A stretch of 64,000 nt of DNA. It comes from an uncultured Celeribacter sp. Its GTDB lineage: Bacteria > Pseudomonadota > Alphaproteobacteria > Rhodobacterales > Rhodobacteraceae. Below, one piece after another: positions 26,000 through 35,543 of this stretch. The stretch spans positions 1,600,501 to 1,664,500 of the forward strand of contig NZ_OY780935.1 in assembly GCF_963675965.1 (NCBI RefSeq), given 5' to 3'. Position 1 is the stretch's first letter, and each line of letters opens with the position of its first letter. Below the pieces are notes generated by a model. It was not told the origin of the DNA. It saw only the letters and a list, made by a program, of their open reading frames with translations, and searched no databases. Position numbers and translations under genes: made by a program.

Positions 26000-28516
26000 T
26001 CAGCCCTCAGACAGGCGCAGCACCCGCGCGGGCCGGACCGTCATGGCCCGCATCGAAAACAGCAAAGAGGTCGCCAGAGTCATGGCGACCCCACTCAAAA
26101 TGATCGCCAGCGCCGGGCCGATGGCCAGACCAAATTCCCCCTGCATCACGAAATGGATCACGGCCCAGGCCGCCGTTGCCCCGGCGACCAGGGCAATTGC
26201 CCCTGCCCCCAGCCCGATCACCAACGCGCGCAGGGCAAAGCTCAACAGGATGGTCGCACGGCTGGCCCCCAGTGTTTTCAGAACGGCGGTCTCAAACCGG
26301 CGGCGGTCTTCACCGGCGGCAGCGGCACCGATCAGCACAATCGCCCCGGTAACAAGCGTCGCCAGAGCCCCTAGGGTGGTGGCCGCAGCCACGCCTTTGA
26401 GCACGGAGGCCACCCGGTCGATGGCATCGCGCACCCGGATCGTGGTGATATTGGGATAGCTGCGCGACAGATCGCGGATCAACGCCGCCTCGGCCTTCGG
26501 TGCGATATAGATCGTTGCGATGAAACTGTGCGGCGCCCCCGACAGGGCCGACGGGTTCATCGTCAGGATAAACCCCATGCCCGCGCCTGAGAAATCGACA
26601 TTGCGAAACGAGGTGATCGTGCCGGTAATGTCACGCCCGAGAATATTGACGGTCATCTCATCGCCCAGAGACAGGCCCATTTCTTCGGCCTCATCTGCGG
26701 CAAAGCTGATCTGCGGCGGGCCGCTGTCGTCCGGGGGCCACCACGCGCCTGCGGTGATCTCGGCATTGTCGGGTTTTCGGGCGGCATAGGTGATGCCGCG
26801 ATCTCCGCGCAACACCCAGTGCGGGCCAGCCACCTCCTGCGCATCCTGCCCGTTGATCCGGGTGATGATGCCGCGCAGCATGGGTGCGCTTTCATGGCGG
26901 CTGACCGCCGGATCGCTGTCAAGCCGCGCCAGAACGCCCTCGATCTGATCCTTTTGAATATCGACCACATAATAGGATGGGGCCACATCCGGCAGATCCT
27001 GCGCGATCGCGCCGCGCAGGTTGGTGTCGATCTGCCCGATCGCGGACAGAACCGTCAGCCCAAGCCCTAAAGACAGCACAACCGACACGGTTTCGCCCCC
27101 GGAACCACCCACCGCCCCGAGCGCCAAACGCAGGGGCAGGGGCCAGCGCAGATGCGACAGGCGCCGTGCCAGCCAGGCAATGGCACGTCCCGCCAGAACC
27201 AACATGCCAAACGCCAGAGCCAGCCCCAAAAACGTCCAGAGCACCAAATCGCGGCTATCGGAAAAGACGACTGCCGTGCCGACAAGCGCGGCGATCAGGG
27301 CTACGATGGCGATCAGATACCGCGTCCGGGGCCACCCGCTCAGCCCGAACTGCGCATCGCGATAGAGCGCCGCCGGTCGGATCTGTTCGGCCCGCGCCAA
27401 AGGCCAGAGCACGAAAATCGCGCTGGCGAGAAACCCGTAGAGCGCGGCCTCAATCAGCGGTTTGATCTGAACGCCCGTGTCGATGGGCACCGGCAGAAGC
27501 CGTTCGATCATCGGCGAAGCGATCCAGGGGACGGCAGCGCCGAGCGCCACCCCGGCGGCGATACCGATCAGCGACAACACTCCCAGCTGAAGCAGATAGG
27601 TCATCAGGACCGTGCCCCGCGTCGCGCCAAGTGTTTTCAGCGTGGCAATCGACGCGATCTTGCGCCCCAGATAGGCCCGCACCGCCGCGGACACGCCGAC
27701 ACCGCCCACAGCCAGCCCCGCCAGACCGACGAGCACCAGAAACGAACTGAGACGTTCGACAAAACTGTTGATCCCCGGCGCACCATTGCGGGCGTCACGC
27801 CAGCGAAAACCGCCCTCGGCAATCTCGCTCTGCGCGCGCTGTTTGAGCGCCTCCAGATCGGTGCCCTCGGGCAGATCCAGACGATAGCCGGTTTCAAACA
27901 GCGTGCCCGGCGCCAGCAGGCTGCTGCCCTCAAGGGTGTTCAGCGCCACAAGGGAACGCGGGCCGAGTGTAAAGCCACTCCCCCCCGCGTCAGGTTCGCG
28001 GATCAGCGCGGCGGTATAGATGACATCAAGATCGCCAAGCTGCACACGGTCCCCCACCGACAGCCCCAGACGTTGCGCCAGAACCGGATCAAGCACCACA
28101 CCGGGCGTTTCCCCATCCCCGAAAAAGGCTTGGGACAGCGGCATTTCCGGTTCCAAAGCGACCTGCCCCATCAGGGGATAGGCACCATCCACCGCTTTCA
28201 CCTGCGTGAGCGCGCGATCATCGCCAAAGCGCACCATGGAACGAAAGTCCGCGATTTCCGACAAAGCGACGGACTGCGCCGCCATCCAGCTGCGTTCATC
28301 GTCACTGGCGAAACGGTATGTGAACTGCAGTTCAGCATCCCCGCCCAAAAGCGTCGCGCCTTCGCGTGTCAGCCCGGCCGAAATGCTGTCACGCACCGTG
28401 GTCACAGCCGCAATCGCAGCCACACCCAGCATCAGGCACAGCAACAGCACCCGAAAGCCCTGAACGCCCGCCCGCAATTCCCGGCGCGCCAGACGCCATG
28501 CCAGCCCCATGTTCAC
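26000..28516 (-). CDS. FtsX-like ABC transporter permease, YbbP type
   Basis: The 838-residue protein has a helix after the first 25 residues, a large periplasmic domain, two FtsX-type helix groups (about 255-385 and 710-830) and extra helices between (about 395-460), the ten-helix plan of YbbP. It partners the ATPase encoded just upstream with a four-base overlap. Proteins of this class act as mechanotransmitters or lipid/lipoprotein extractors, and YbbAP sits beside the esterase TesA in many bacteria, as here. The substrate is unknown. Confidence 0.87.
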   Translation of the reverse strand: MNMGLAWRLARRELRAGVQGFRVLLLCLMLGVAAIAAVTTVRDSISAGLTREGATLLGGDAELQFTYRFASDDERSWMAAQSVALSEIADFRSMVRFGDDRALTQVKAVDGAYPLMGQVALEPEMPLSQAFFGDGETPGVVLDPVLAQRLGLSVGDRVQLGDLDVIYTAALIREPDAGGSGFTLGPRSLVALNTLEGSSLLAPGTLFETGYRLDLPEGTDLEALKQRAQSEIAEGGFRWRDARNGAPGINSFVERLSSFLVLVGLAGLAVGGVGVSAAVRAYLGRKIASIATLKTLGATRGTVLMTYLLQLGVLSLIGIAAGVALGAAVPWIASPMIERLLPVPIDTGVQIKPLIEAALYGFLASAIFVLWPLARAEQIRPAALYRDAQFGLSGWPRTRYLIAIVALIAALVGTAVVFSDSRDLVLWTFLGLALAFGMLVLAGRAIAWLARRLSHLRWPLPLRLALGAVGGSGGETVSVVLSLGLGLTVLSAIGQIDTNLRGAIAQDLPDVAPSYYVVDIQKDQIEGVLARLDSDPAVSRHESAPMLRGIITRINGQDAQEVAGPHWVLRGDRGITYAARKPDNAEITAGAWWPPDDSGPPQISFAADEAEEMGLSLGDEMTVNILGRDITGTITSFRNVDFSGAGMGFILTMNPSALSGAPHSFIATIYIAPKAEAALIRDLSRSYPNITTIRVRDAIDRVASVLKGVAAATTLGALATLVTGAIVLIGAAAAGEDRRRFETAVLKTLGASRATILLSFALRALVIGLGAGAIALVAGATAAWAVIHFVMQGEFGLAIGPALAIILSGVAMTLATSLLFSMRAMTVRPARVLRLSEG

Positions 28517-29208
28517 GCGAGGACCTCCGCCCGGTCCGTCCCGTCCAACCGGCCATCGCGCAACCGGATCACCCGGTCGCAGCGCGCTGCCAACTCCGGT
28601 GCATGTGTCACCAGAATCAGTGTCGCCCCGTATCGGTCGCGCAGATCCATGAGCAGGTCCATGATCGCGGCGCCCGATACTCCATCGAGATTGCCTGTCG
28701 GTTCATCCGCCAGCAGGATTTCAGGACGCGGCGCAATGGCACGCGCCAGAGCGACACGCTGTTGTTCCCCGCCCGACATTTGCGCCGGGTAGTGATGCAG
28801 ACGATGCGACAGTCCCACAGCCTCCAATTCGGCCCTCGCGCGATCAAAGGCGTCGGAGGCACCCGCAAGTTCCAGCGGGATCGCGACATTTTCCACGGCG
28901 GTCATGGTCGGCAAAAGGTGGAAGGATTGGAACACGACCCCCATATGATCTCTGCGGAAGCGGGCCAGAGCGTCTTCATCCATCCCGGTCAGATCCCGCC
29001 CCAGAACCGACACCTGCCCGGCACTGGCCTGTTCCAGCCCGCCCAGCACCATCAGGAGAGACGATTTGCCCGATCCAGACGGCCCCACGAGACCCAGCGT
29101 TTCCCCGCGGTCCACTTTCAGAGATATGTCGCACAGAATGTCGACCTTTCCGGCATTGCCGTCTAGGCTCAGACCGACGTCACGCAAAGAAATCAGGGGG
29201 TCGGGCAT
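28513..29208 (-). CDS. ABC transporter ATP-binding protein, YbbA (LolD-like)
   Basis: From the ATG at 29208 the protein has 231 residues with Walker A GPSGSGKSS, Q-loop VFQSFHLLP, signature MSGGEQQR, Walker B ILLADEP followed by TGNLD, and an H-loop VTHAPE. This is the MacB/LolD group. AAGGA lies eight bases before the start. The frame is open to 29355 but that part lies inside the divergent tesA gene and is not supported. It forms a pair with the downstream YbbP-like permease. Confidence 0.9.
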   Translation of the reverse strand: MPDPLISLRDVGLSLDGNAGKVDILCDISLKVDRGETLGLVGPSGSGKSSLLMVLGGLEQASAGQVSVLGRDLTGMDEDALARFRRDHMGVVFQSFHLLPTMTAVENVAIPLELAGASDAFDRARAELEAVGLSHRLHHYPAQMSGGEQQRVALARAIAPRPEILLADEPTGNLDGVSGAAIMDLLMDLRDRYGATLILVTHAPELAARCDRVIRLRDGRLDGTDRAEVLA

Positions 29209-29935
29209 GGCAGATGTCCTTGTTTTTCCTTTCAAAGCATATGGGGCCTTGCGCCGCAGCGGCAAGCGCTGGATCGGCTCTTTTGCACGCATAAGCGCAG
29301 TTCTGTTGGCGCTGAGCGCGACGACGGGGGTCGCACTTGCAGATCCGCTGCGCATTGCCGCGCTAGGCGACAGCCTGACACAGGGCTACGGGCTGATTGC
29401 CAGCGAAGGCTTTACCGCGCAGCTGCAGGACTGGCTCGACGCCCGGCAATCAGACGTCACCATCGTGAACGCGGGCGTCTCCGGAGACACCACTGCAGGC
29501 GGGCTTGCGCGGGTCAACTGGACGCTGTCGCCCGATATCGACGCTATGATCGTCACCTTGGGCGGCAACGATTTGCTGCGCGGCATGGACCCTTCGGCCA
29601 CCCGCACGAATCTGAGTGGCGTTCTGGAGCATGCCGCAGCCAAAGAGGTGCCGGTCCTGTTGATCGGCATGCAGGCACCGGGCAATTATGGTGAAGACTA
29701 CAAGGCCGCCTTTGACCGGATTTATCCCGATCTCGCCGCAGAGTATGACACGCTGTATGTCGAAGGTTTCCTGACACCGCTGACCGAGCTCGGCCCATGG
29801 TCGGACACGCTCAAGACACATATGCAGCCCGATGGCATTCACCCCAATGCCAAGGGCGTTTCTGTCATTGTCGCAGCCATCGGCCCAGCCGTTTTGGATC
29901 TGGCGGAGCGTGCCGGGCAGATAAGTCGTGAGTGA
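29207..29935 (+). CDS. tesA: Periplasmic SGNH esterase/lysophospholipase TesA
   Basis: TesA hydrolyses thioesters, aryl esters or lysophospholipids. The 242-residue protein has the SGNH block I GDSLTQGYG with the nucleophile Ser, block II Gly in NAGVSGDTTAGG, block III GGNDLLRG with Asn, and block V DGIHPNAKG with the Asp-x-x-His pair. A signal peptide ends near VALADP. The start at 29207 is preceded by AGGGGG and overlaps the divergent ybbA start on the sequence CATG; this gives an N-region longer than usual, so a later TTG near 29250 is possible. The tesA-ybbA-ybbP cluster is conserved in proteobacteria. Confidence 0.9.
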   Translation: MADVLVFPFKAYGALRRSGKRWIGSFARISAVLLALSATTGVALADPLRIAALGDSLTQGYGLIASEGFTAQLQDWLDARQSDVTIVNAGVSGDTTAGGLARVNWTLSPDIDAMIVTLGGNDLLRGMDPSATRTNLSGVLEHAAAKEVPVLLIGMQAPGNYGEDYKAAFDRIYPDLAAEYDTLYVEGFLTPLTELGPWSDTLKTHMQPDGIHPNAKGVSVIVAAIGPAVLDLAERAGQISRE

Positions 29936-30094
29936 TCAGGGTTTGGGATGATCGTCGTATTCGCCGGTGAGGATCCGGTTGGCGTCGCCATCAGGATCGT
30001 CGTATTGGCGAGAGCGGATCGACCAGAAAAACCCGGCCAGCCCGAGCCCGCCCAGAAAGATGGAAATGGGAATCAGGTAGACGAGTACGTTCAT
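29936..30094 (-). CDS. ccoS: cbb3 oxidase assembly protein CcoS
   Basis: This 52-residue protein begins MNVLVYLIPISIFLGGLGLAGF, one membrane helix, and continues FFWSIRSRQYDDPDGDANRIL, the typical CcoS tail, here given in two parts. CcoS is needed for cofactor insertion into cbb3 oxidase. Its ATG overlaps the ccoI stop as ATGA, and its stop lies directly against the convergent tesA stop. It is the last gene of ccoGHIS. Confidence 0.95.
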   Translation of the reverse strand: MNVLVYLIPISIFLGGLGLAGFFWSIRSRQYDDPDGDANRILTGEYDDHPKP

Positions 30095-32268
30095 GATTTT
30101 CCTCTCAGCCGCAAAGCGTTCAGCGACACGGTGATCGAGCTGAAAGACATGGCCAAAGCCGCCGCCAGAGGCGTGGCGAACCCCGCCAGAGCAATCGGAA
30201 TCGCGATCATGTTATAGCCTGCTGCCACGGCGAAATTTTCCTTGATCCGGCGCGTTGCCGAAACCGCGACCTGCGTCGCGCTGCCCAGCGGGGCCAGAGA
30301 TTTGCCCAACAACACCATGTCGGACACCACCCGCGTTGCCTCAAGCGCAGAGGCGGGGGAAATCGAAACATGGGCGGCGGCCAGCGCGGCGGTGTCGTTC
30401 AGACCATCGCCCACCATCAGCACCTTGCGCCCCGAACGGGTCAGCTCCGCGACCCGGAAGGCCTTGGTTTCCGGCAGGCATTCCGCGTCCCATGCTTCGA
30501 TCCCGACACGCTGGGCGATATCGGCCACAGCGGCAGGGGCGTCCCCAGACAACAGAACCACATCCTTGCCCTGACGTTTCAGTGCAGCCACGGCCTCTGT
30601 CGCACCATCGCGCAGATGATCGACAAACGTGAAGGCCACAGGCGCGCCAGACCCCACCGACAGATAGGTGGCGGTTTGCGCCAATGCGGCAGCTCCGACC
30701 CAGCCCGCGCGTCCCAGACGCACGCGTTGACCGTTCCAGATGGCCTCGATCCCCTGCCCGGGCACTTCGGTCACCTCAGAAAGCGCTGCGGCCTGAACTC
30801 CCGCGTTTTGTGTCGCCTCGAACAGGGCCGAAGACAACGGATGGGCCGAACCGGATGCCAGCGCCATTGCGATGCTGCGATCCTGATCCTCAATGTCAGA
30901 TAGGTTGGACAGCTCGGGCCGCCCCGCGGTCAGCGTGCCGGTCTTGTCGAACACCACGGTATCGACTTCGGCCAGACGTTCCAGCGCGGTGGCGGATTTG
31001 ATCAGCATGCCCGCGCGAAACAGCCGCCCTGAGGCCGCCGTCGTGACGGCGGGAACCGCCAGCCCCAGCGCACAGGGGCAGGTGATGATCAGCACCGCCA
31101 CCGCGATGTTGAGCGAATGCCGGATGTCGCCGGTTGCCGTGACCCAGCCGACAAAGGCAGCCAGCGCCAGCAAATGCACCAAGGGCGCATAGATCTGCGC
31201 AGCGCGATCCGCCAGCGAAGTGTAGCGGTTGCGCGAGGTTTCCGCCATGGCAACGAGATCGGCCATTCGATGCAGAGAGCTGTCTTCACCCGCCGCCGTC
31301 ACCTTGACGATCAGCGGTCCGGTCAGGTTGACCTCCCCGGCGGAAACGATGGTTTCCACGGCGGCGGCTACAGGCAGGCTTTCCCCGGTCAAAAGCGACC
31401 GGTCGAGTTCCGAAGCGCCTTCGACCACGATGCCATCGACCGGCACACGTGCCCCGGGCACGACCCGCACCAGCGTACCTTTTTCCAGATCGGCAATCGA
31501 CACGACCGTGCCGTCGGCCAGCGTGGCCCGCGGCACTTCCAGCGCAGCCAGTTCCTCGGCGGCGGAGCGGGCGACAGAGCGCGTGCGGTAATCCAGATAG
31601 CGCCCGGCCAGCAGGAAGAAGGTCAGCGACAAGGCCGCGTCGAAATAGGCATGCGACCCAGATTCCATCGTCTCGAACAATGACATCCCGCCCGCCAGCA
31701 GAATGGCCAGCGAAATCGGCACATCCATGTTCAGACGCTTCGCGCGCAGCGCGGTCCAGGCCGATCCGAAAAACGGCTGGGCAGCATAGGCGATCGCCGG
31801 CAGCGCAATTGCGGCCGACACCCAGTGGAACATGTCCCGGGTGGTGTCCGATGCTCCCGACCAGACCGCAATCGACAACAGCATGACATTCATCATGGCA
31901 AAGCCGGACACGGCAATGCGGGTCAGAATCGCTCGGCCCCGCCGGTCGGTTTCGGTCGCGGAAATCGCCCCAGCATCCAGTTCATAGGCCTCATAGCCCG
32001 CCTGAGTCAGTGCGGTGATCAGATCATCGACGGAGACATCTTCACCGGCTTCGACCTGGGCACGCTTGAGCGTCAGGTTCACCCGTGCGGCCCGCACGCC
32101 GGGCTGGCGCGTCAACGTCCGTTCGACGCCCGAAATGCAGGCCGCACAATAGATCGCGGGCAGCGACAGCACGAAACGTGTGTCCTGAACATCACGCGCA
32201 TGGGCCGCCTCTTCGGCGGCCGGGGCAGCCACACAGGCCGGACATGCAGAAATCTGGACTTCAGACAT
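30091..32268 (-). CDS. ccoI: Copper-exporting P1B-type ATPase for cbb3 oxidase, CcoI
   Basis: CcoI moves copper across the inner membrane for insertion into CcoN. The 725-residue protein has an N-terminal CPAC motif and an HMA-type domain with YCAACIS, membrane helices, the TGES actuator motif (LLTGESLP), the metal-site CPC in ITCPCALGL, the phosphorylation site DKTGT, an HP motif (SAHPLSS) and the GDGLND hinge. I chose the ATG at 32268, ten bases after the ccoH stop; a short in-frame extension to 32325 overlaps ccoH. It belongs to ccoGHIS under an FNR box. Confidence 0.95.
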   Translation of the reverse strand: MSEVQISACPACVAAPAAEEAAHARDVQDTRFVLSLPAIYCAACISGVERTLTRQPGVRAARVNLTLKRAQVEAGEDVSVDDLITALTQAGYEAYELDAGAISATETDRRGRAILTRIAVSGFAMMNVMLLSIAVWSGASDTTRDMFHWVSAAIALPAIAYAAQPFFGSAWTALRAKRLNMDVPISLAILLAGGMSLFETMESGSHAYFDAALSLTFFLLAGRYLDYRTRSVARSAAEELAALEVPRATLADGTVVSIADLEKGTLVRVVPGARVPVDGIVVEGASELDRSLLTGESLPVAAAVETIVSAGEVNLTGPLIVKVTAAGEDSSLHRMADLVAMAETSRNRYTSLADRAAQIYAPLVHLLALAAFVGWVTATGDIRHSLNIAVAVLIITCPCALGLAVPAVTTAASGRLFRAGMLIKSATALERLAEVDTVVFDKTGTLTAGRPELSNLSDIEDQDRSIAMALASGSAHPLSSALFEATQNAGVQAAALSEVTEVPGQGIEAIWNGQRVRLGRAGWVGAAALAQTATYLSVGSGAPVAFTFVDHLRDGATEAVAALKRQGKDVVLLSGDAPAAVADIAQRVGIEAWDAECLPETKAFRVAELTRSGRKVLMVGDGLNDTAALAAAHVSISPASALEATRVVSDMVLLGKSLAPLGSATQVAVSATRRIKENFAVAAGYNMIAIPIALAGFATPLAAALAMSFSSITVSLNALRLRGKS

Positions 32269-32278
32269 CGCGGAACTC

Positions 32279-32737
32279 TCAGCGTCGGACGTGAATGACG
32301 ATTCGCTGGGTGAAGGCCGTGCCATCCAGCGCCGTGGCAGTCATCCGATAGTTCCAGTTACCCGCATCCAGAACACCGGTTTCAGCCACATAGGCCTCTC
32401 CGTTGAAGGAAAACTCAGGCTCCTGATCCTGTGCCACCGTGGTCGCACGCCCCAGCGTACCACCGATTTCAGAGACCTCCACCGGATTGCCCGCGTCGTC
32501 GCGGATGTAGACGAACAGATGTTCCTGATCGTCCACCGCCTCAACCGTCCAGCCCAGAGCCTCCTGCGCTTGCTTGTCGCGATTGAAGGTCTGAGACACG
32601 CCATAGGAGTTTGCGGTCTCGAGGCCAGGGAAGGTCCGCACGGCCTGCACGGCCATATAGATATTCACCCCGATGATCACGGCAAAGGCAGAGACCATTC
32701 CGATCAGAACATGTTTGCCTGTGATTTCGCGTACCAC
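32279..32737 (-). CDS. ccoH: cbb3 oxidase assembly protein CcoH (FixH)
   Basis: This 152-residue protein has a single N-terminal helix (KHVLIGMVSAFAVIIGVNIY) and a periplasmic FixH domain with FPGLETANSYGVSQTFN, which binds early cbb3 assembly intermediates. GTG at 32737 follows the ccoG stop by one base with GAAGGGA nine bases ahead; a longer frame to 32896 lies inside ccoG and is not supported. Confidence 0.93.
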   Translation of the reverse strand: MVREITGKHVLIGMVSAFAVIIGVNIYMAVQAVRTFPGLETANSYGVSQTFNRDKQAQEALGWTVEAVDDQEHLFVYIRDDAGNPVEVSEIGGTLGRATTVAQDQEPEFSFNGEAYVAETGVLDAGNWNYRMTATALDGTAFTQRIVIHVRR

Positions 32738-32738
32738 G

Positions 32739-34184
32739 TTATTGTCCCTTCCCGTTGAACACCGTTTCGACGGAAACGCGTTCGTTTGCGACGCCATCTT
32801 CGACCCAGAACGAAAATTCCGTCCGATCCGATTGCGCCGCTTTCGACCCTGCTGGGGCTTCCACATAGGCCCGCACGATGCGCATTTCGTCGGCATTCAC
32901 GGCAATCGTGTCGCCAGCATCATTGTCCGCGCCCTGCAGGCTGACTCGCAATGTGTCGTCACCGGTGACGCTAACACGGAACTCACGGGTTTCACCATGC
33001 TTGTTGCGCAGACGCAGATCGTAAATATTGCGGATCGCGCCATCCGACTGCATCACATAGGTCGGGTTGCGGACCGGGGCCACGGTCATGTCGATGTCAG
33101 AGCGCACGAAAAGCGCAAAGACCAGACCGATGCCGACCGCCGACCACAGCACGGTGTAGAGGATCGTGCGCGGGCGAAAAATATGTTTCCAGATAGGTTT
33201 CGGTGCCTCACCGGACACTTCGCGCGGCTCATCCGTCAGCGCCATATAGTCGATCAGCCCGCGCGGTTTGCCGACCTTGTCCATCATGTCGTTGCAGGCA
33301 TCAATGCAGAGCGCGCAGGTGATGCATTCCAGCTGCTGACCGTCGCGGATGTCGATACCCATAGGGCAGACGTTCACGCAGGCCATGCAATCGATGCAAT
33401 CGCCCAGCGCCTCAGCGCCCTCGCCCTTGCGGTGCTTGCCGCGCGGCTCGCCCCGCCAATGGCGATAGCCGACGGTCAGCGTATCTTCGTCCATCATCGC
33501 GGCCTGAATACGCGGCCATGGGCAAGCGTAGATACAGACCTGTTCGCGCGCCACGCCACCAAAGAAGAAGGTCGTCGCGGTCAGAACCGCCATGGTCATA
33601 TAGGCAACCGGATGGGCGTTCCCGGTAACCAGATCGACCAGCAGCGTCGGCGCATCGGTAAAATAGAACACCCAGGCCCCGCCGGTCGCCAGACCGATCA
33701 AGATCCACGCGACATATTTGGTGATCCGCAGCCGAACCTTACGCGCGTCCCATTTTTTCTGACGGTGCAGGCGCAGACGGGCGTTGCGGTCGCCTTCGAT
33801 CCAGCGCTCGACCAGAATGAACAGGTCCGTCCAAACGGTCTGCGGGCAAGCATAGCCACACCAGACACGACCAGCCGCCGAAGTAAACAGAAACAGTCCC
33901 AGTCCCGCCATGATCAACAAGCCTGCAATGAAATAGAATTCGTGCGGCCAGATTTCGATCCAGAAGAAAAAGAAGCGACGATGCGCGAGATCGATCAGAA
34001 TCGCCTGATCGGGCAATTCGGGTCCACGGTCCCAGCGAATCCAAGGGGACAGGTAATAGATCCCCAGCGTCACGATCATGATGACCCATTTCAGGCTGCG
34101 GAATTTGCCTTTGACCCGGCGCGGAAAAATCGGCTCGCGCGCGGCGTAAAGTTTGTTTTCGGGGGAGTTGTCGGTGGAGCTCAT
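32739..34184 (-). CDS. ccoG: Polyferredoxin CcoG (FixG), cbb3 copper delivery
   Basis: CcoG is a membrane ferredoxin that reduces Cu(II) for cbb3 assembly. The 481-residue protein has about five membrane helices, a WCGYACPQTVW motif in the membrane part, and two 4Fe-4S clusters in CIDCMACVNVCP and CITCALCIDAC, then a C-terminal periplasmic Ig-like domain. It is the first gene of ccoGHIS, 65 bases downstream of a perfect FNR box. Confidence 0.96.
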   Translation of the reverse strand: MSSTDNSPENKLYAAREPIFPRRVKGKFRSLKWVIMIVTLGIYYLSPWIRWDRGPELPDQAILIDLAHRRFFFFWIEIWPHEFYFIAGLLIMAGLGLFLFTSAAGRVWCGYACPQTVWTDLFILVERWIEGDRNARLRLHRQKKWDARKVRLRITKYVAWILIGLATGGAWVFYFTDAPTLLVDLVTGNAHPVAYMTMAVLTATTFFFGGVAREQVCIYACPWPRIQAAMMDEDTLTVGYRHWRGEPRGKHRKGEGAEALGDCIDCMACVNVCPMGIDIRDGQQLECITCALCIDACNDMMDKVGKPRGLIDYMALTDEPREVSGEAPKPIWKHIFRPRTILYTVLWSAVGIGLVFALFVRSDIDMTVAPVRNPTYVMQSDGAIRNIYDLRLRNKHGETREFRVSVTGDDTLRVSLQGADNDAGDTIAVNADEMRIVRAYVEAPAGSKAAQSDRTEFSFWVEDGVANERVSVETVFNGKGQ

Positions 34185-34248
34185 GGAGCGTTGCCTTCTC
34201 GCACTGTTCGCGTTTGCCCCTTATTGCGGGCGGTCTCAGGTCGGAGCC

Positions 34249-34262
34249 TTGATGTGGATCAA
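34249..34262 (-). promoter_or_regulatory. FNR (FnrL) box for ccoGHIS, perfect
   Basis: TTGATGTGGATCAA matches TTGAT-N4-ATCAA exactly. If activated at -41.5, transcription would start near 34214, 30 bases before ccoG. Confidence 0.9.
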
Positions 34263-34380
34263 GATATCTCAGCCGCACGCTAAAGATGCATCATAAAAAA
34301 CCGTTTGCCCCGTGACATCCTGTCCCGGTCAGGGGCGCTCAGTCGCAGTCGCAGTCGCGGGCGTCTGAGCCTGTACGAAG

Positions 34381-34471
34381 GGCACCGCTTTCGTGATGAA
34401 GACGGTGCCTCTTGTAAATTCGTGCAGACACCGGCCCTGAAGAAACGCGCGAACAGGATCAAGGGCCGGTG
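34381..34471 (-). terminator. Two hairpins between ccoP and the ccoG promoter
   Basis: GGCACCG (34381-34387) pairs with CGGTGCC (34403-34409), and CACCGGCCCT (34429-34438) pairs with AGGGCCGGTG (34462-34471). Both follow the ccoP stop on the minus strand and may end ccoNOQP mRNA or protect it from 3' decay; neither has a strong U-run. Confidence 0.55.
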
Positions 34472-34506
34472 CCGCAACCCGGGCGTTGCCGCCCGGATTC
34501 GCATGG

Positions 34507-35355
34507 TTATTGACCGCCACCAAGCTGGTGAACGTAGAGAGCCGCCGCGTTGACCTCGGCCTGCGACAGGCGTTCGCCCCAGGCGGGCATCACGCCGAAG
34601 CGGGCGTAGGTCACCGTTTCCTTGATCGTGTCGCGGTCCCCGCCATAGAGCCAGATCGCGTCGGTCAGGTTCGGTGCCCCCTGATAAATGTCGCCAGTGC
34701 CGTCCTCGGCATGGCACACCGCACAGTTTTCTTCGAACACAACGGCACCCTCTGCGGCCATGGCCGCGTCATGATCCTGACCGGAGATGGCCAGAACATG
34801 TTCGACCACCTGGTCGATCTGCTCCGGTTCGAGCAGTTCATCGGCACCGAAACGCGGCATTTCCGAATAGCGGGCTTCGTCGGTTTCGTTGCGCACACCG
34901 TGTTGCACGGTGTAGGCAATCTCATCGACCGTCCCACCCCAGAGCCAGTCATTGTCCAGCAGGTTGGGATAGCCAACGTTGCCGGCAGCACCGGAGCCAT
35001 GACACTGCGAACAGTTCGCACGGAACACAGCGGCGCCCATGTTGACGGCATAGTTGTGCACGTCAGAGCCCACAGCCACCTCGGTCACATCAGCGGCAGC
35101 AAGCTCCGCTTCGACAGCCGCGTTCATTTCCTCGAAGGAGGCAATTTTTTCGGCGACCTGTGCCCGCGTCGACCAACCGAGCACACCCGAGGTGGCCCCT
35201 TTGATCATCGGCCAAGCAGGCATGGCGATGGTGTAACCAATACCCCAGATGATGCAGGCGTAGAAAATCAGCAGCCACCAACGCGGAAGCGGGTTGTTGT
35301 ATTCCTCGATACCGTCCCAGGAATGGCCTGTCGTTTCGACTTCTTTCTTGCTCAT
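34507..35355 (-). CDS. ccoP: cbb3-type cytochrome c oxidase subunit III (CcoP)
   Basis: CcoP is the diheme c subunit that passes electrons from the bc1 complex or soluble cytochromes to CcoO. The 282-residue protein has one helix (about 26-46) after an N-terminal part with the conserved WDGIEEYNNPLPRWW, and two heme c sites CSQCH (115-119) and CAVCH (211-215), each with a later Met ligand. Its ATG overlaps the ccoQ stop (ATGA). It is the last gene of ccoNOQP. Confidence 0.97.
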   Translation of the reverse strand: MSKKEVETTGHSWDGIEEYNNPLPRWWLLIFYACIIWGIGYTIAMPAWPMIKGATSGVLGWSTRAQVAEKIASFEEMNAAVEAELAAADVTEVAVGSDVHNYAVNMGAAVFRANCSQCHGSGAAGNVGYPNLLDNDWLWGGTVDEIAYTVQHGVRNETDEARYSEMPRFGADELLEPEQIDQVVEHVLAISGQDHDAAMAAEGAVVFEENCAVCHAEDGTGDIYQGAPNLTDAIWLYGGDRDTIKETVTYARFGVMPAWGERLSQAEVNAAALYVHQLGGGQ

Positions 35356-35531
35356 GTCCGCGCCTCCTTTTCGGCGGGTTTGTCTTCATGCCGGAAGATC
35401 ACCTCTGCCGTGTCGCGATGCTGGCGGCGACTTCCCGGGCGAACAGCCCAGAAAATCACGCCGACAAAGAACACGAACATGGCGAGCAGCACCCAGCTAT
35501 CGGCAAATTCGCGAAGGATGTGATAATCCAT
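35352..35531 (-). CDS. ccoQ: cbb3-type oxidase subunit CcoQ
   Basis: This 59-residue protein has one helix (WVLLAMFVFFVGVIFWAV, about 13-30) followed by a charged tail, as CcoQ. In Rhodobacter CcoQ protects the oxidase from oxygen and relays a signal to the RegB/PrrB system. It lies between ccoO and ccoP, overlapping the latter by four bases. Confidence 0.93.
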   Translation of the reverse strand: MDYHILREFADSWVLLAMFVFFVGVIFWAVRPGSRRQHRDTAEVIFRHEDKPAEKEART

Positions 35532-35543
35532 CTCGTCAACTCC

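Noticed and set aside
27152..28792. Long open frame (546 codons) on the plus strand opposite the YbbP and YbbA genes
   Set aside because: It is antisense to two well-supported genes, its translation is rich in Arg, His, Gln and Pro without domains, and high GC explains the lack of stops.
32673..34283. Open frame of 536 codons opposite ccoG and ccoH
   Set aside because: Antisense to recognised 4Fe-4S protein CcoG; no family features and no ribosome site.
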